Shown here piece by piece: positions 1 to 6,833 of a DNA stretch of 8,115 bases; positions within the stretch are counted from its first letter, which is position 1, and every line of letters starts with the position of its first letter. Source of the DNA: Rhodospirillales bacterium Alpha_05 (GTDB lineage: Bacteria > Pseudomonadota > Alphaproteobacteria > Rhodospirillales > Rhodospirillaceae). Location of the stretch: assembly GCA_001603335.1 (NCBI GenBank), contig LUYR01000016.1, positions 1-8,115 on the forward strand. Direction: 5' to 3'. Below the pieces are notes generated by a model, which did no database searches, was not told the DNA's origin, and worked only from the letters and a program-made list of their open reading frames with translations. The translations under genes and the position numbers were made by a program.

Positions 1-1361
1 CCACCCCCGCCGACGGCAGCACCGTCGGCGCGGTTCCGTCGCTCGCCGGGGCCGAGGTCGAGGAGGCGATCGCCGCCGCGGACGCCGCGTTCGGCCCTTG
101 GGCCAAGCTCGCGGCAAAGGACCGGGCGGCGATCCTGCGGAAATGGTTCGGGCTGATCCTCGCCAACGTCGACGACCTCGCCGCCCTGATGACCGCCGAG
201 CAGGGCAAGCCGCTCGCCGAAGCCAAGGGCGAGATCGCCTACGCCGCATCGTTCATCGAGTGGTTCGCCGAGGAGGGTAAGCGGGTCTATGGCGACGTCA
301 TCCCCGCGCCGCAGAACGACAAGCGCGTGATCGTGCTGAAGCAGCCGGTCGGCGTCTGCGCCGCGATCACGCCATGGAATTTTCCCGCCGCGATGATTAC
401 CCGGAAGGTCGGGCCGGCGCTGGCGGCGGGGTGCACGATAATCGTCAAGCCCGCGAGCCAGACGCCGCTCACCGCGCTCGCCCTCGGCGTGCTCGCTATC
501 GAAGCCGGAGTTCCTGCCGGAGTGCTGCAAATCGTCACCGGCAAATCCTCGGTGGTCGGCGGCGTGCTCACCGGCAGCGACACGGTGCGCAAGTTCTCGT
601 TCACCGGATCGACCGAAATCGGCCGCGAGTTGATGGCGCAATGTGCCCCGACGATCAAACGGGTGTCGTTCGAGCTCGGCGGCAATGCGCCGTTCATCGT
701 CTTCGACGACGCCGACCTCGACGCAGCGGTTGCGGGCGCGCTCGCCTCGAAATACCGCAACGCCGGACAAACCTGCGTCTGCGCCAATCGCATCTACGTC
801 CAGTCCGGGATCTACGACGCCTTCGCCAAGCGCCTCGCCGAAAAGGTTGCGGAGATGAAGGTCGGGCCGGGGACCGAGCCCGACGTCACCATCGGCCCGT
901 TGATCGACGAGAACGGCCTCGAGAAGGTCGAGCGCCACGTCGCGGACGCGACGTCGAAGGGCGCCAGGATCGCGACCGGCGGCAAGCGCCACGTTCGCGG
1001 TGGGCTGTTCTATGAGCCGACGGTGCTCACTGGCGTCACCCCGGACATGCTGGTGGCGCGCGAGGAAACCTTCGGCCCCGTCGCACCGCTGTTCCGCTTC
1101 GAGGAAGAGGATGAGGTGGTGAAAATGGCGAACGATACCGAGTTCGGCCTCGCCGCCTATTTCTTCACCGAGAACGTGCGCCGCACTTGGCGCGTCGCCG
1201 AGGCGCTGGACTACGGCATGGTCGGCCACAACACCGGCATGGTCTCAACCGAGGTCGCGCCGTTCGGCGGGATGAAGCAGTCCGGTATCGGGCGCGAGGG
1301 CTCTAAGTACGGTATCGACGAATACCTCGAGATCAAATACCTCTGCTCGGCGGTGGGCTGA
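1..1361 (+). CDS. gabD: Succinate-semialdehyde dehydrogenase, GabD type (5' truncated by window edge)
   Basis: This enzyme oxidises succinate semialdehyde to succinate with NAD(P)+, the last step of the GABA shunt, in the cytosol. The open frame is already running at the window edge (first full codon at position 3), so the ATG at 189 is internal and the true start lies to the left. About 452 codons are present, against roughly 480 for the family, so only some 30 N-terminal residues are missing. Visible aldehyde dehydrogenase motifs are TPWNFP in the cofactor region, FTGSTEIG of the Rossmann fold, FELGGN with the general-base Glu at 672-674, and GQTCVCANR with the catalytic Cys at 774-776. The second Cys two residues later is typical of GabD. 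The C-terminal block GGMKQSGIGREG is also present. Family membership is certain. The exact substrate is inferred from the close match to the GabD active-site segment; related semialdehyde dehydrogenases are the alternative. The gene ends at a strong hairpin terminator. Confidence 0.93.
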   Translation, partial: TPADGSTVGAVPSLAGAEVEEAIAAADAAFGPWAKLAAKDRAAILRKWFGLILANVDDLAALMTAEQGKPLAEAKGEIAYAASFIEWFAEEGKRVYGDVIPAPQNDKRVIVLKQPVGVCAAITPWNFPAAMITRKVGPALAAGCTIIVKPASQTPLTALALGVLAIEAGVPAGVLQIVTGKSSVVGGVLTGSDTVRKFSFTGSTEIGRELMAQCAPTIKRVSFELGGNAPFIVFDDADLDAAVAGALASKYRNAGQTCVCANRIYVQSGIYDAFAKRLAEKVAEMKVGPGTEPDVTIGPLIDENGLEKVERHVADATSKGARIATGGKRHVRGGLFYEPTVLTGVTPDMLVAREETFGPVAPLFRFEEEDEVVKMANDTEFGLAAYFFTENVRRTWRVAEALDYGMVGHNTGMVSTEVAPFGGMKQSGIGREGSKYGIDEYLEIKYLCSAVG

Positions 1362-1366
1362 GCAAC

Positions 1367-1398
1367 AAAAAGAGGGCGGTGAAAACCGCCCTCTTTTT
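1367..1398. terminator. Bidirectional rho-independent terminator between convergent genes
   Basis: A perfect inverted repeat has 14-nt arms (1367-1380 and 1385-1398) around a GAAA loop. The arms start with five A and end with five T, so on either strand the GC core (GAGGGCGGT) is followed by a U run. It begins 5 nt after the dehydrogenase stop and lies 19 nt beyond the stop of the minus-strand anchor gene, so one hairpin can end both transcripts. The structure is directly visible; termination in both directions is inferred. Confidence 0.92.
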
Positions 1399-1417
1399 GG
1401 AGTTGCCGGGGGGGTGT

Positions 1418-2545
1418 TCAGGCGCGCCGCGCGTCGCGACGGCGCTTGAACCCGAACATCACCAGTGCCGCGCCGAACAGCGGCAGGGCCGCGGGCAGGG
1501 GCGTGGTGGCGACCACGGTGGTCGGGCCGTTGTAGTGAATTTCCGCGTTCTGAATCAAGCTGGCGACGATCACCGAGCCCTCGATGTTGGCCGAGGTGGT
1601 CAAGTTCGCCATCGCGGCGAGGATGGTGCCGCCGAACTGCTTGGTGATCGCGATGTTCTCGGCGTCGGTGAAATTCCAGATCGTGTTGGTAGCCAGCGTG
1701 GTGGCGATGCCGTTGAGGAAGTTCGCGCCGATGCTGAGGAGATTGGCGCCGATGCCGGTGACGTTGATCACCACCGAGGTCGCGCCGTTGAGCGAGAACT
1801 CGAATTCGGAGGCCGCGTTGAGCAGCGAGGTGCCGGTAATGTCGAACACCGCAACGCCGTCGCTTCCCGCTGCCGCGTCGAACACCAGCTTGTTCCCGAG
1901 CTGGGTGATCGAGCTGTCGGCGGTCATCGCGGCGAGTTGGCCGGAATAGGTGGTGAGCGTGTCGCGCGCCGAGTTGATCATGCCCGCGATATCTGGCTGG
2001 TTCGCGGCGGGGATCGGGGAGCCGGTGTGAAGGGTGCCGCCGCCGTTGGCATTCGCGCTCCCAAACACGTTGCCGCCGATGTAGGCGCTGCCGCCGTTGG
2101 CGGTGACGCTGACGCCGGGATTGACGTCGTGGACGACGTAGAGGCTGCCGTTGCCGTTGAAGCTGGCATTGAAGCTCGAGGCGATGTTGCCCCCGACGTG
2201 CACGTCGCCGCCCCTGTTGAGATTGAGGTTGCTGGTGGCGATGTTGCCGCCGACGGTCAGGCCCGGGCCGTTGACGTTGACGTTGCCGACGAGATTGCCG
2301 CCGACGGTCAGCGCAGTCCCGGTGGCGATCGACGGATAGTGGATGGCGTAGTTACCGCCGCTGACGTTGCCGCCCACGAGGACGTTGCCATCGACTTCCG
2401 ACGTGCTGGTGAGGTTGCCGAAAACGATGGCGTTGTAGGTGTTGATCCACTCGCTGGCGGTTTCGGCGAAGGCGTGGGAGGGGATGGAGATCGCGCCGAA
2501 GGCCAGAACGGCTGCGGCTACCCGTGACAGTTTGTTGATTTTCAT
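1418..2545 (-). CDS. Choice-of-anchor A family exported protein with VPLPA-type C-terminal sorting signal
   Basis: This 375-residue protein is predicted to be exported and surface-anchored. It starts with a clear signal peptide: a Lys/Arg n-region, a hydrophobic stretch at about 8-22, and a likely cleavage after SHAFA at residue 27. The segment at about 38-61 (NAIVFGNL...VDGNVLVGGN) matches the start of the choice-of-anchor A domain. Repeated VGGN/IGGN units follow near residues 57, 81, 98, 117 and 157, suggesting a beta-solenoid-like surface. The C-terminus (about 348-375) has TPLPAALPLFG, a short hydrophobic helix and a basic tail rich in Arg, which is the tripartite pattern of VPLPA/PEP-CTERM signals processed by exosortases. 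GGGGAAA lies just upstream of the ATG as a ribosome binding site. It is monocistronic, convergent with the dehydrogenase, and has a sigma-54-like promoter. The family assignment is strong. The biological role (biofilm or extracellular matrix) is inference, and no exosortase is in the window. Confidence 0.9.
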   Translation of the reverse strand: MKINKLSRVAAAVLAFGAISIPSHAFAETASEWINTYNAIVFGNLTSTSEVDGNVLVGGNVSGGNYAIHYPSIATGTALTVGGNLVGNVNVNGPGLTVGGNIATSNLNLNRGGDVHVGGNIASSFNASFNGNGSLYVVHDVNPGVSVTANGGSAYIGGNVFGSANANGGGTLHTGSPIPAANQPDIAGMINSARDTLTTYSGQLAAMTADSSITQLGNKLVFDAAAGSDGVAVFDITGTSLLNAASEFEFSLNGATSVVINVTGIGANLLSIGANFLNGIATTLATNTIWNFTDAENIAITKQFGGTILAAMANLTTSANIEGSVIVASLIQNAEIHYNGPTTVVATTPLPAALPLFGAALVMFGFKRRRDARRA

Positions 2546-2583
2546 GTGATTTCCCCGGCATCTGCTCGTTGTAAATTAACAAA

Positions 2584-2600
2584 AGCAAATCTGAGGCCAA
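2584..2600 (-). promoter_or_regulatory. Probable sigma-54 (-24/-12) promoter for the anchor-protein gene
   Basis: On the minus strand the sequence reads TTGGC, then six bases, then TTTGCT. GG (2598-2597) and GC (2586-2585) are exactly 10 nt apart, as sigma-54 promoters require, and the TTGC core and the T after it match the consensus. The inner ACG of the -24 box is not conserved. Transcription would start near 2573, about 28 nt before the ATG and upstream of the ribosome binding site. The spacing is seen directly; use by RpoN is inferred. Confidence 0.5.
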
Positions 2601-2651
2601 TCCAACGAAAACAACGAGTTAACCGATTCGCCGAAAGGTTCCCAAAGTCTC

Positions 2652-2670
2652 GTGTCAAATTAATTGACAC
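2652..2670. promoter_or_regulatory. Inverted repeat site 1 (GTGTCAA-N5-TTGACAC), candidate activator site
   Basis: Perfect 7-nt arms flank five bases (ATTAA). The centre (2661) lies about 88 nt upstream of the predicted start of the anchor-gene transcript, a usual distance for a sigma-54 enhancer-binding activator. It shares its outer GTGT/ACAC and the TGACAC half with the site at 2856-2874. The regulator is unknown. Confidence 0.5.
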
Positions 2671-2753
2671 CACCTTTGGTATGAGATTAACCCGCCTGGG
2701 ACGCTCGGGAACGATCTCGGAGATTTCAACCCCCGAGGACAATCGATGCGGCG

Positions 2754-2771
2754 GTGTACACCGTAGTACAC
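2754..2771. promoter_or_regulatory. Inverted repeat site 2 (GTGTAC-N6-GTACAC)
   Basis: Perfect 6-nt arms flank ACCGTA. The left arm also forms the self-palindrome GTGTACAC (2754-2761). It keeps the outer GTGT/ACAC of sites 1 and 3 but is one base shorter and differs inside, so it may be a weaker copy or a separate site. Its centre is 101.5 nt from site 1. Confidence 0.35.
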
Positions 2772-2833
2772 TGATATTCATTATGATTTTTCGATCTGGC
2801 GCCAGCCAAACCCGCTCTCCACCCCCCATTCAC

Positions 2834-2858
2834 CACCCACATACGCCCAAAGTGGGTG
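2834..2858. repeat. Inverted repeat, CACCCAC-N11-GTGGGTG
   Basis: Perfect 7-nt arms (2834-2840 and 2852-2858) flank an 11-nt spacer. The right arm overlaps the left edge of the GTGT...ACAC site at 2856-2874, so the two could be alternative or overlapping protein sites. No T run follows, so it does not look like a terminator. Confidence 0.35.
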
Positions 2859-2874
2859 TAAATTATACTGACAC
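2856..2874. promoter_or_regulatory. Inverted repeat site 3 (GTGTAAATTATACTGACAC)
   Basis: This 19-nt element matches site 1 at 14 of 19 positions without gaps, including GTGT at the left and TGACAC at the right. The outer arms are GTGT and ACAC. Its centre is 102.5 nt from site 2 and about 204 nt from site 1. The likeness to site 1 suggests the same regulator binds both. Confidence 0.42.
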
Positions 2875-2950
2875 GCATTCGCAGCAACGCCTGGGCCTGC
2901 GGCGTGGCGAGGTGGCACCTAGGCTGTTTTCGGCGGCAATCGGGGAGGTT

Positions 2951-3038
2951 TGGCGGATGGGGAGGGATTCGAACCCTCGAGGACTTGCATCCCGCCGGTT
3001 TTCAAGACCGGTGCATTAAACCGCTCTGCCACCCATCC
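2951..3038 (-). tRNA. tRNA-Ser (anticodon UGA)
   Basis: Read on the minus strand, an 88-nt tRNA folds with a 7-bp acceptor stem (GGATGGG at 3038-3032 with CCCATCC), discriminator G and an encoded CCA (2953-2951). The anticodon arm has CCGGT and ACCGG around the loop CTTGAAA, giving anticodon TGA (3004-3002). The T arm is GAGGG-TTCGAAT-CCCTC. A long variable arm between the anticodon and T arms marks it as class II and fits serine. It decodes UCA and, by wobble, other UCN codons. It is divergent from the secretion operon that starts at 3230. Confidence 0.97.
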
Positions 3039-3229
3039 AATGCGGCAGGAAATACCTTATCGGCGCAGGATTGAAAAGAATTTTGGCTTCGCACCGCGAT
3101 AACGGTTTGATTGCGAAACATCCAGGGGCGCTTCGGACAATAGGGTATAACTTCCCGTCTCGGGCATGATATGAATGGAACTTGCTGTGAATGGCCGCGA
3201 CAAGGCTGCACCGGTTCCGGGGTTGATGC
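3039..3229. other. Intergenic promoter region between divergent tRNA-Ser and the secretion operon
   Basis: This 191-nt gap must hold the promoters of the tRNA (minus) and of the secretion operon (plus). No textbook -35/-10 pair is clear. TATAAC at 3146-3151 is a possible -10 for the operon, but no good -35 lies 16-18 nt before it. A 6-nt inverted repeat, TTCGCA (3088-3093) and TGCGAA (3112-3117), is present. A short frame, ATG at 3191 to TGA at 3224, ends just before the operon start; it is in the same frame as the ABC gene, so that gene cannot begin further upstream than 3227. Confidence 0.4.
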
Positions 3230-5455
3230 ATGTCGGTAGAGTCTCTCAATAATTCCACGGAAGACCCGATCATCGCAGTGCAGGAGGGCGCGGAAGAGTG
3301 GCAGGTCAAGGCCTCTCAAATCTCCCGCGAAGCCGCCGACCCCTTGCTCGGCTGCTTGATGATCATGGTCCGTCACTTCGGCCGGTCGCTCTCGTCGAGC
3401 GTCCTGGTTTCCGGATTGCCGCTTGAAGACAACCGCCTGACGCCTGCACTGTTCCTTCGCGCCGCCGAGCGCGCCGGACTGTCCTCGCGGCTGGTGTCGC
3501 GCCACCTCGACGAAATTCCGCGCCACGCGCTGCCCGTCGTCCTGCTGCTGAACGGCCGCTCCGCGGGCGTGCTCTGGCAAATCGACGGCGATCAGGCGGA
3601 GGTCCTGCTGCCCGAGACCGGGCAGGGGGCGACGTGGATCAGCCTCGCCGAACTTGCAGCCTCCTACACCGGCCACGCGGTGTTCCTCCGCCCCCGGGCG
3701 CGTTTGCGGGCGGTGGATGACGAATACGCCCGAACCCAATACGGCTCGTGGTTCTGGGACACGCTGCGAAAGTTCAAGTCGGTCTACCGGCAGGTTGCGC
3801 TGGCGGCACTGGTGGTGAACCTGTTCTCGCTCGCCGGGCCGCTGTTCACGATGAACGTCTACGACCGCGTCGTGCCCAACAACGCGATCGAGACCCTTTG
3901 GGTGCTGGTGATCGGCATCGGCATCGTCTACGCCTTCGATTTCCTGCTCAAGGTGCTGCGCGCGTACCTCATCGACCACGCCGGTAAGCGTGCCGACATC
4001 CTGATGAGCGCGCGGATCTTCGAACACGCGATGAACGTGCGGATGCAGGCGCGACCGGGTTCGGCAGGGGTGTTCGCGAGCCGCCTCAAGGAATTCGAGA
4101 TCGTCCGCGATTTCTTCACGTCCGCGACGGTGACGGCCCTGGTCGACCTGCCGTTCATTTTCGTTTTCATCGGCGTGATCGCGCTGATCGGCAACTGGGT
4201 GGCGATCGTTCCCGCGCTGGCGGTGCCGCTGGTGGTGATCGTCGGCCTGCTGATGCAGGTGCCGCTGCGCAGCGCGGTGCAGAAGGCGAACGAGGAAAAC
4301 GCGCAAAAGCATGGCGTCCTGGTCGAAGTGATTTCCGCCCTCGACACGGTGAAGAGCCTCGGCGCCGAGAGCAAGATGCAGCGTGAGTGGGAATCCTTCG
4401 TCGGCACTTCGGCGAAGACCGGCATCCGGGTGAAGTTCCTCTCCGGCCTCGGCGTGCAATTCTCGGTGTTCGTGCAGCAGATGGTCACCGTCCTCGCGGT
4501 GATCGTCGGCGTCTATCAGATCGCCGACCACAATCTCACCGTCGGCGGGTTGATCGCCTGCACCATCCTCACCGGCCGGGTGATGGCGCCGCTCGGCACC
4601 ATCGCGAGCCTGCTCTCGCGCCTCAACCAGGCGGTCTCCGCGCGGCGAGCGATCGACGAAATCATGAAGCTGCCGGTGGACCGGCCAGCCGATGCGCAAT
4701 ATCTTTCGCGGCCAGCACTCACCGGCGCGATCGCGTTCCGGAGCGTCACCTTCCATTATCCCGGCAGCGAGGTCGCTGCGTTGCGCGACATCAACCTCGT
4801 GGTGCGGCCGGGCGAGAAGATCGCGATCATGGGCCCGGTAGGGTCGGGCAAGTCGACCCTGGCGCGGATGCTGATGCGGCTCTACGACCCCGAAGACGGC
4901 GAAATCCTCGTCGACGGCACCGACATCCGCCAGATCGATCCGGCGGACGTCCGCCACGCGATCGGCGCGGTGCTGCAAGACACGGTGCTGTTCCACGGCA
5001 CGATCCGCGAGAACATCGCGATCGCCGCGCCCGAGGCCACCGACGAGATGATCCTGCGCGTCGCACGGATCGCCGGCGTCCACGACTTCGTCAGCCGTCA
5101 TCCGCAGGGCTACGACTGGCGCGTCGGCGAGCGCGGCCAGAGCCTCTCGGGCGGTCAACGCCAGTGCATCGCGATCGCCCGCGCGTTGCTCTCCGATCCG
5201 CCGATCCTGTTGCTCGACGAACCCACCAGCATGATGGACGTTCCGGCGGAGCAGGCGCTGCTGAAGCGCTTCGAGGTCGAACTCAAGGACAAGACGGTGA
5301 TCCTGATCACCCATCGACCGTCGCTGCTCAACATGGTCAGCCGGGTGATCGTGATGTCGCAGGGCGGCGTGGTCGCAGATGGTCCGCGCGACGAAATCTT
5401 GAAAATGGCGCAGCGCAAGACGGTGCAGAAGCCGGTGGTGGGGAAGCATGAATAA
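3230..5455 (+). CDS. Type I secretion ABC transporter (permease-ATPase, LapB/LssB/HlyB-like) with inactive C39-like domain
   Basis: This 741-residue inner-membrane exporter uses ATP to push an unfolded substrate, probably an RTX-type or large adhesin protein, through a type I channel with the next gene's product and an outer-membrane TolC-type partner not seen here. Residues about 30-155 form a C39-peptidase-like domain. Where active peptidases have Asp-Cys-Gly, it has DPLLG (residues 37-41), and no catalytic His is seen, so it should bind the substrate rather than cleave it, as in HlyB. Hydrophobic transmembrane helices lie at roughly 188-208, 222-242, 300-340 and 410-450. The ATPase domain has Walker A GPVGSGKS (535-542), signature LSGGQ (639-643), Walker B ILLLDE (Asp663, Glu664) and the switch His695 in ITHRPS. 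The start at 3230 has GGGG 8 nt upstream, and an in-frame stop at 3224 excludes an earlier one. The gene overlaps the next by 8 nt. Confidence 0.93.
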   Translation: MSVESLNNSTEDPIIAVQEGAEEWQVKASQISREAADPLLGCLMIMVRHFGRSLSSSVLVSGLPLEDNRLTPALFLRAAERAGLSSRLVSRHLDEIPRHALPVVLLLNGRSAGVLWQIDGDQAEVLLPETGQGATWISLAELAASYTGHAVFLRPRARLRAVDDEYARTQYGSWFWDTLRKFKSVYRQVALAALVVNLFSLAGPLFTMNVYDRVVPNNAIETLWVLVIGIGIVYAFDFLLKVLRAYLIDHAGKRADILMSARIFEHAMNVRMQARPGSAGVFASRLKEFEIVRDFFTSATVTALVDLPFIFVFIGVIALIGNWVAIVPALAVPLVVIVGLLMQVPLRSAVQKANEENAQKHGVLVEVISALDTVKSLGAESKMQREWESFVGTSAKTGIRVKFLSGLGVQFSVFVQQMVTVLAVIVGVYQIADHNLTVGGLIACTILTGRVMAPLGTIASLLSRLNQAVSARRAIDEIMKLPVDRPADAQYLSRPALTGAIAFRSVTFHYPGSEVAALRDINLVVRPGEKIAIMGPVGSGKSTLARMLMRLYDPEDGEILVDGTDIRQIDPADVRHAIGAVLQDTVLFHGTIRENIAIAAPEATDEMILRVARIAGVHDFVSRHPQGYDWRVGERGQSLSGGQRQCIAIARALLSDPPILLLDEPTSMMDVPAEQALLKRFEVELKDKTVILITHRPSLLNMVSRVIVMSQGGVVADGPRDEILKMAQRKTVQKPVVGKHE

Positions 5456-6833
5456 GCCACCGTCGAGCGACCGTCCCAACACCGTCGCGCGGAAGCGCCG
5501 CCGCGGCGCGATCCAGGACTGGAGCGACAAGGATTTCGCCTCCGACGTGATCCAGGCCGAGACCCAATCGGTGTATCCGGTGGCGAGTTGGGTGCTCTAC
5601 ATCGTCGTGCTGTTCATCGCGATCGCGATTGTCTGGGCCGCCTATGCGCGGGTGGACGAGGCGGCGCGCGGCGAGGGGACGGTGATCCCGTCGTCGCAGG
5701 TTCAGGTGATCCAGAACCTCGAAGGCGGCATCCTCAAGAAAATCAACGTCCATGAAGGCGACATCGTCGAGGTCGGCGAGGTCATCATGGAGATCGACGA
5801 CACCGGCCTGTCGTCCAACCTCGGAGAACTTCGCGCCAAGCTCTTCGGCGCGCAGGCGAAGGTGGCGCGGCTCACCGCGGAGACCCAGGGAACGCCGGTG
5901 TCCTTCCCGCCATACCTGTTGGCCGAGGCACGCGACGCCGCAACGTCGGAAGCCGACCTGATGCACGCGCGCGAGGACGCGCTCGAGTCCCAGGTCGCGA
6001 TCCTTCGCCAGCAGCTCGACCAACGACAGCAAGAGTTGAGCGAGCTCAAGGTCAAGATCGAACAGTCGCGCAACAACCTGTCGCTGGCGCAGCAGGAGCT
6101 CAACATCACCGAACCGCTCGCCGCCAACGGCGTGGTCTCGAAGGTCCAGGTGCTGCGCCTCCGCCGCGACATCGCGACGCTTCGCGGAGACATCGCCAAC
6201 AGCGAGGCGGCGATCCCGCGCGCGGAATCCGCGATCCGGGAGGCAAACCAGCGGATCGCCGAGAAATTCCGCTCGTTCCGCGCCGATTCCGGCAAGGAAC
6301 TCGTCGAAGCGCAAACCCAGCTGAATTCGATCGAGGAGGCGCTCAAGGGCGCGCGGGACAAGGTTGCGCGCACCGAGGTCCGGTCGCTGGTGCGGGGCGT
6401 GGTCAAAACGCTGAACGTCACCACCATCGGCGGCGTGATCAAGCCGGGCATGGACATGGCGGAAATCGTACCGCTCGACGACACCCTCCTGGTCGAGGCG
6501 CGGATCACGCCGCGAGACGTCGCCTTCCTGCATCCGGGGCAGGATGCGATGGTCAAGTTCACCGCCTACGATTCGTCGATCTACGGCGGCCTCAAGGGCA
6601 AGCTCGAGCGGATTTCCGCCGACGCGATCATCGACCCGAACGAGAAGAACGCGACCTATTTCAAGATCATCGTCCGCACCGACAAGAACTACCTCGAACA
6701 CAACGGCAACCACCTGCCGATCATGCCGGGGATGATCGCCAACGTCGACATTCTCACCGGCAGCCGCACCATCCTCGACTATCTGATGAAGCCGATCCTC
6801 AAGACCCGCGAACGCGCGCTGAGGGAACGATGA
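5448..6833 (+). CDS. HlyD-family type I secretion periplasmic adaptor (membrane fusion protein, LapC/LssD-like)
   Basis: This 461-residue adaptor links the inner-membrane ABC transporter to an outer-membrane TolC-like channel. A basic cytosolic N-terminus (RKRRR at 15-19) is followed by one transmembrane helix at about 46-66. The first half of the lipoyl/barrel-sandwich domain follows (QVIQNLEGGILKKINVHEGD, about 86-105), then a long alpha-helical coiled-coil hairpin (about 122-310, rich in Gln, Glu, Leu and Arg). The second barrel half is at RSLVRGVVKTLNV (312-324), and the beta-barrel with a typical PGM(I)ANVDILTG near the end (427-438) completes the family pattern. The length is normal for type I HlyD proteins. 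Its ATG lies within the last codons of the ABC gene, with GGGGAAG just upstream, so the two are translationally coupled. The substrate is not known from this gene alone. Confidence 0.94.
   Translation: MNKPPSSDRPNTVARKRRRGAIQDWSDKDFASDVIQAETQSVYPVASWVLYIVVLFIAIAIVWAAYARVDEAARGEGTVIPSSQVQVIQNLEGGILKKINVHEGDIVEVGEVIMEIDDTGLSSNLGELRAKLFGAQAKVARLTAETQGTPVSFPPYLLAEARDAATSEADLMHAREDALESQVAILRQQLDQRQQELSELKVKIEQSRNNLSLAQQELNITEPLAANGVVSKVQVLRLRRDIATLRGDIANSEAAIPRAESAIREANQRIAEKFRSFRADSGKELVEAQTQLNSIEEALKGARDKVARTEVRSLVRGVVKTLNVTTIGGVIKPGMDMAEIVPLDDTLLVEARITPRDVAFLHPGQDAMVKFTAYDSSIYGGLKGKLERISADAIIDPNEKNATYFKIIVRTDKNYLEHNGNHLPIMPGMIANVDILTGSRTILDYLMKPILKTRERALRER

Larger units (their letters stand above)
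2546..2950. other. AT-richer non-coding control region upstream of the anchor-protein gene
   Basis: About 400 bases hold no convincing gene and are visibly richer in A and T than the flanking genes. The region contains a sigma-54-like promoter (2584-2600), three GTGT...ACAC inverted repeats (2652-2670, 2754-2771, 2856-2874) and a 7-bp-arm palindrome (2834-2858). The two open frames crossing it have unremarkable compositions, and the plus-strand one runs into the tRNA gene, so they are not called. Confidence 0.7.

Noticed and set aside
1379..2527. 382-codon plus-strand frame opposite the anchor-protein gene
   Set aside because: It begins inside the terminator hairpin and shows only Gly/Val/Asp/Ala-rich low-complexity sequence. 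The minus-strand product has a signal peptide and sorting signal.
2652..2670. PpsR/CrtJ or FNR binding site
   Set aside because: The spacer between TGT and ACA is 11 nt, not the 12 of PpsR/CrtJ, and the half-sites do not match the FNR TTGAT-N4-ATCAA pattern.
2542..2829. 95-codon minus-strand frame upstream of the anchor gene
   Set aside because: No recognisable motif. It crosses the predicted promoter and two inverted repeats, and the region is AT-rich and looks regulatory.
2546..3019. 157-codon plus-strand frame through the intergenic region
   Set aside because: It starts beside the anchor gene, passes through the control region and ends inside the tRNA-Ser gene, so it is chance.
2951..3038. 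tRNA-Ser 3' end as an attachment site of an integrated element
   Set aside because: I saw no second copy of the tRNA 3' end in the window, no integrase and no mobile-element genes next to it.
3002..5530. 842-codon open frame on the minus strand opposite the ABC transporter gene
   Set aside because: It is a shadow frame of a GC-rich gene: its protein is dominated by Arg, His, Asp and Ala with no domain pattern, and it runs over the tRNA gene, while the plus strand encodes a complete ABC exporter.
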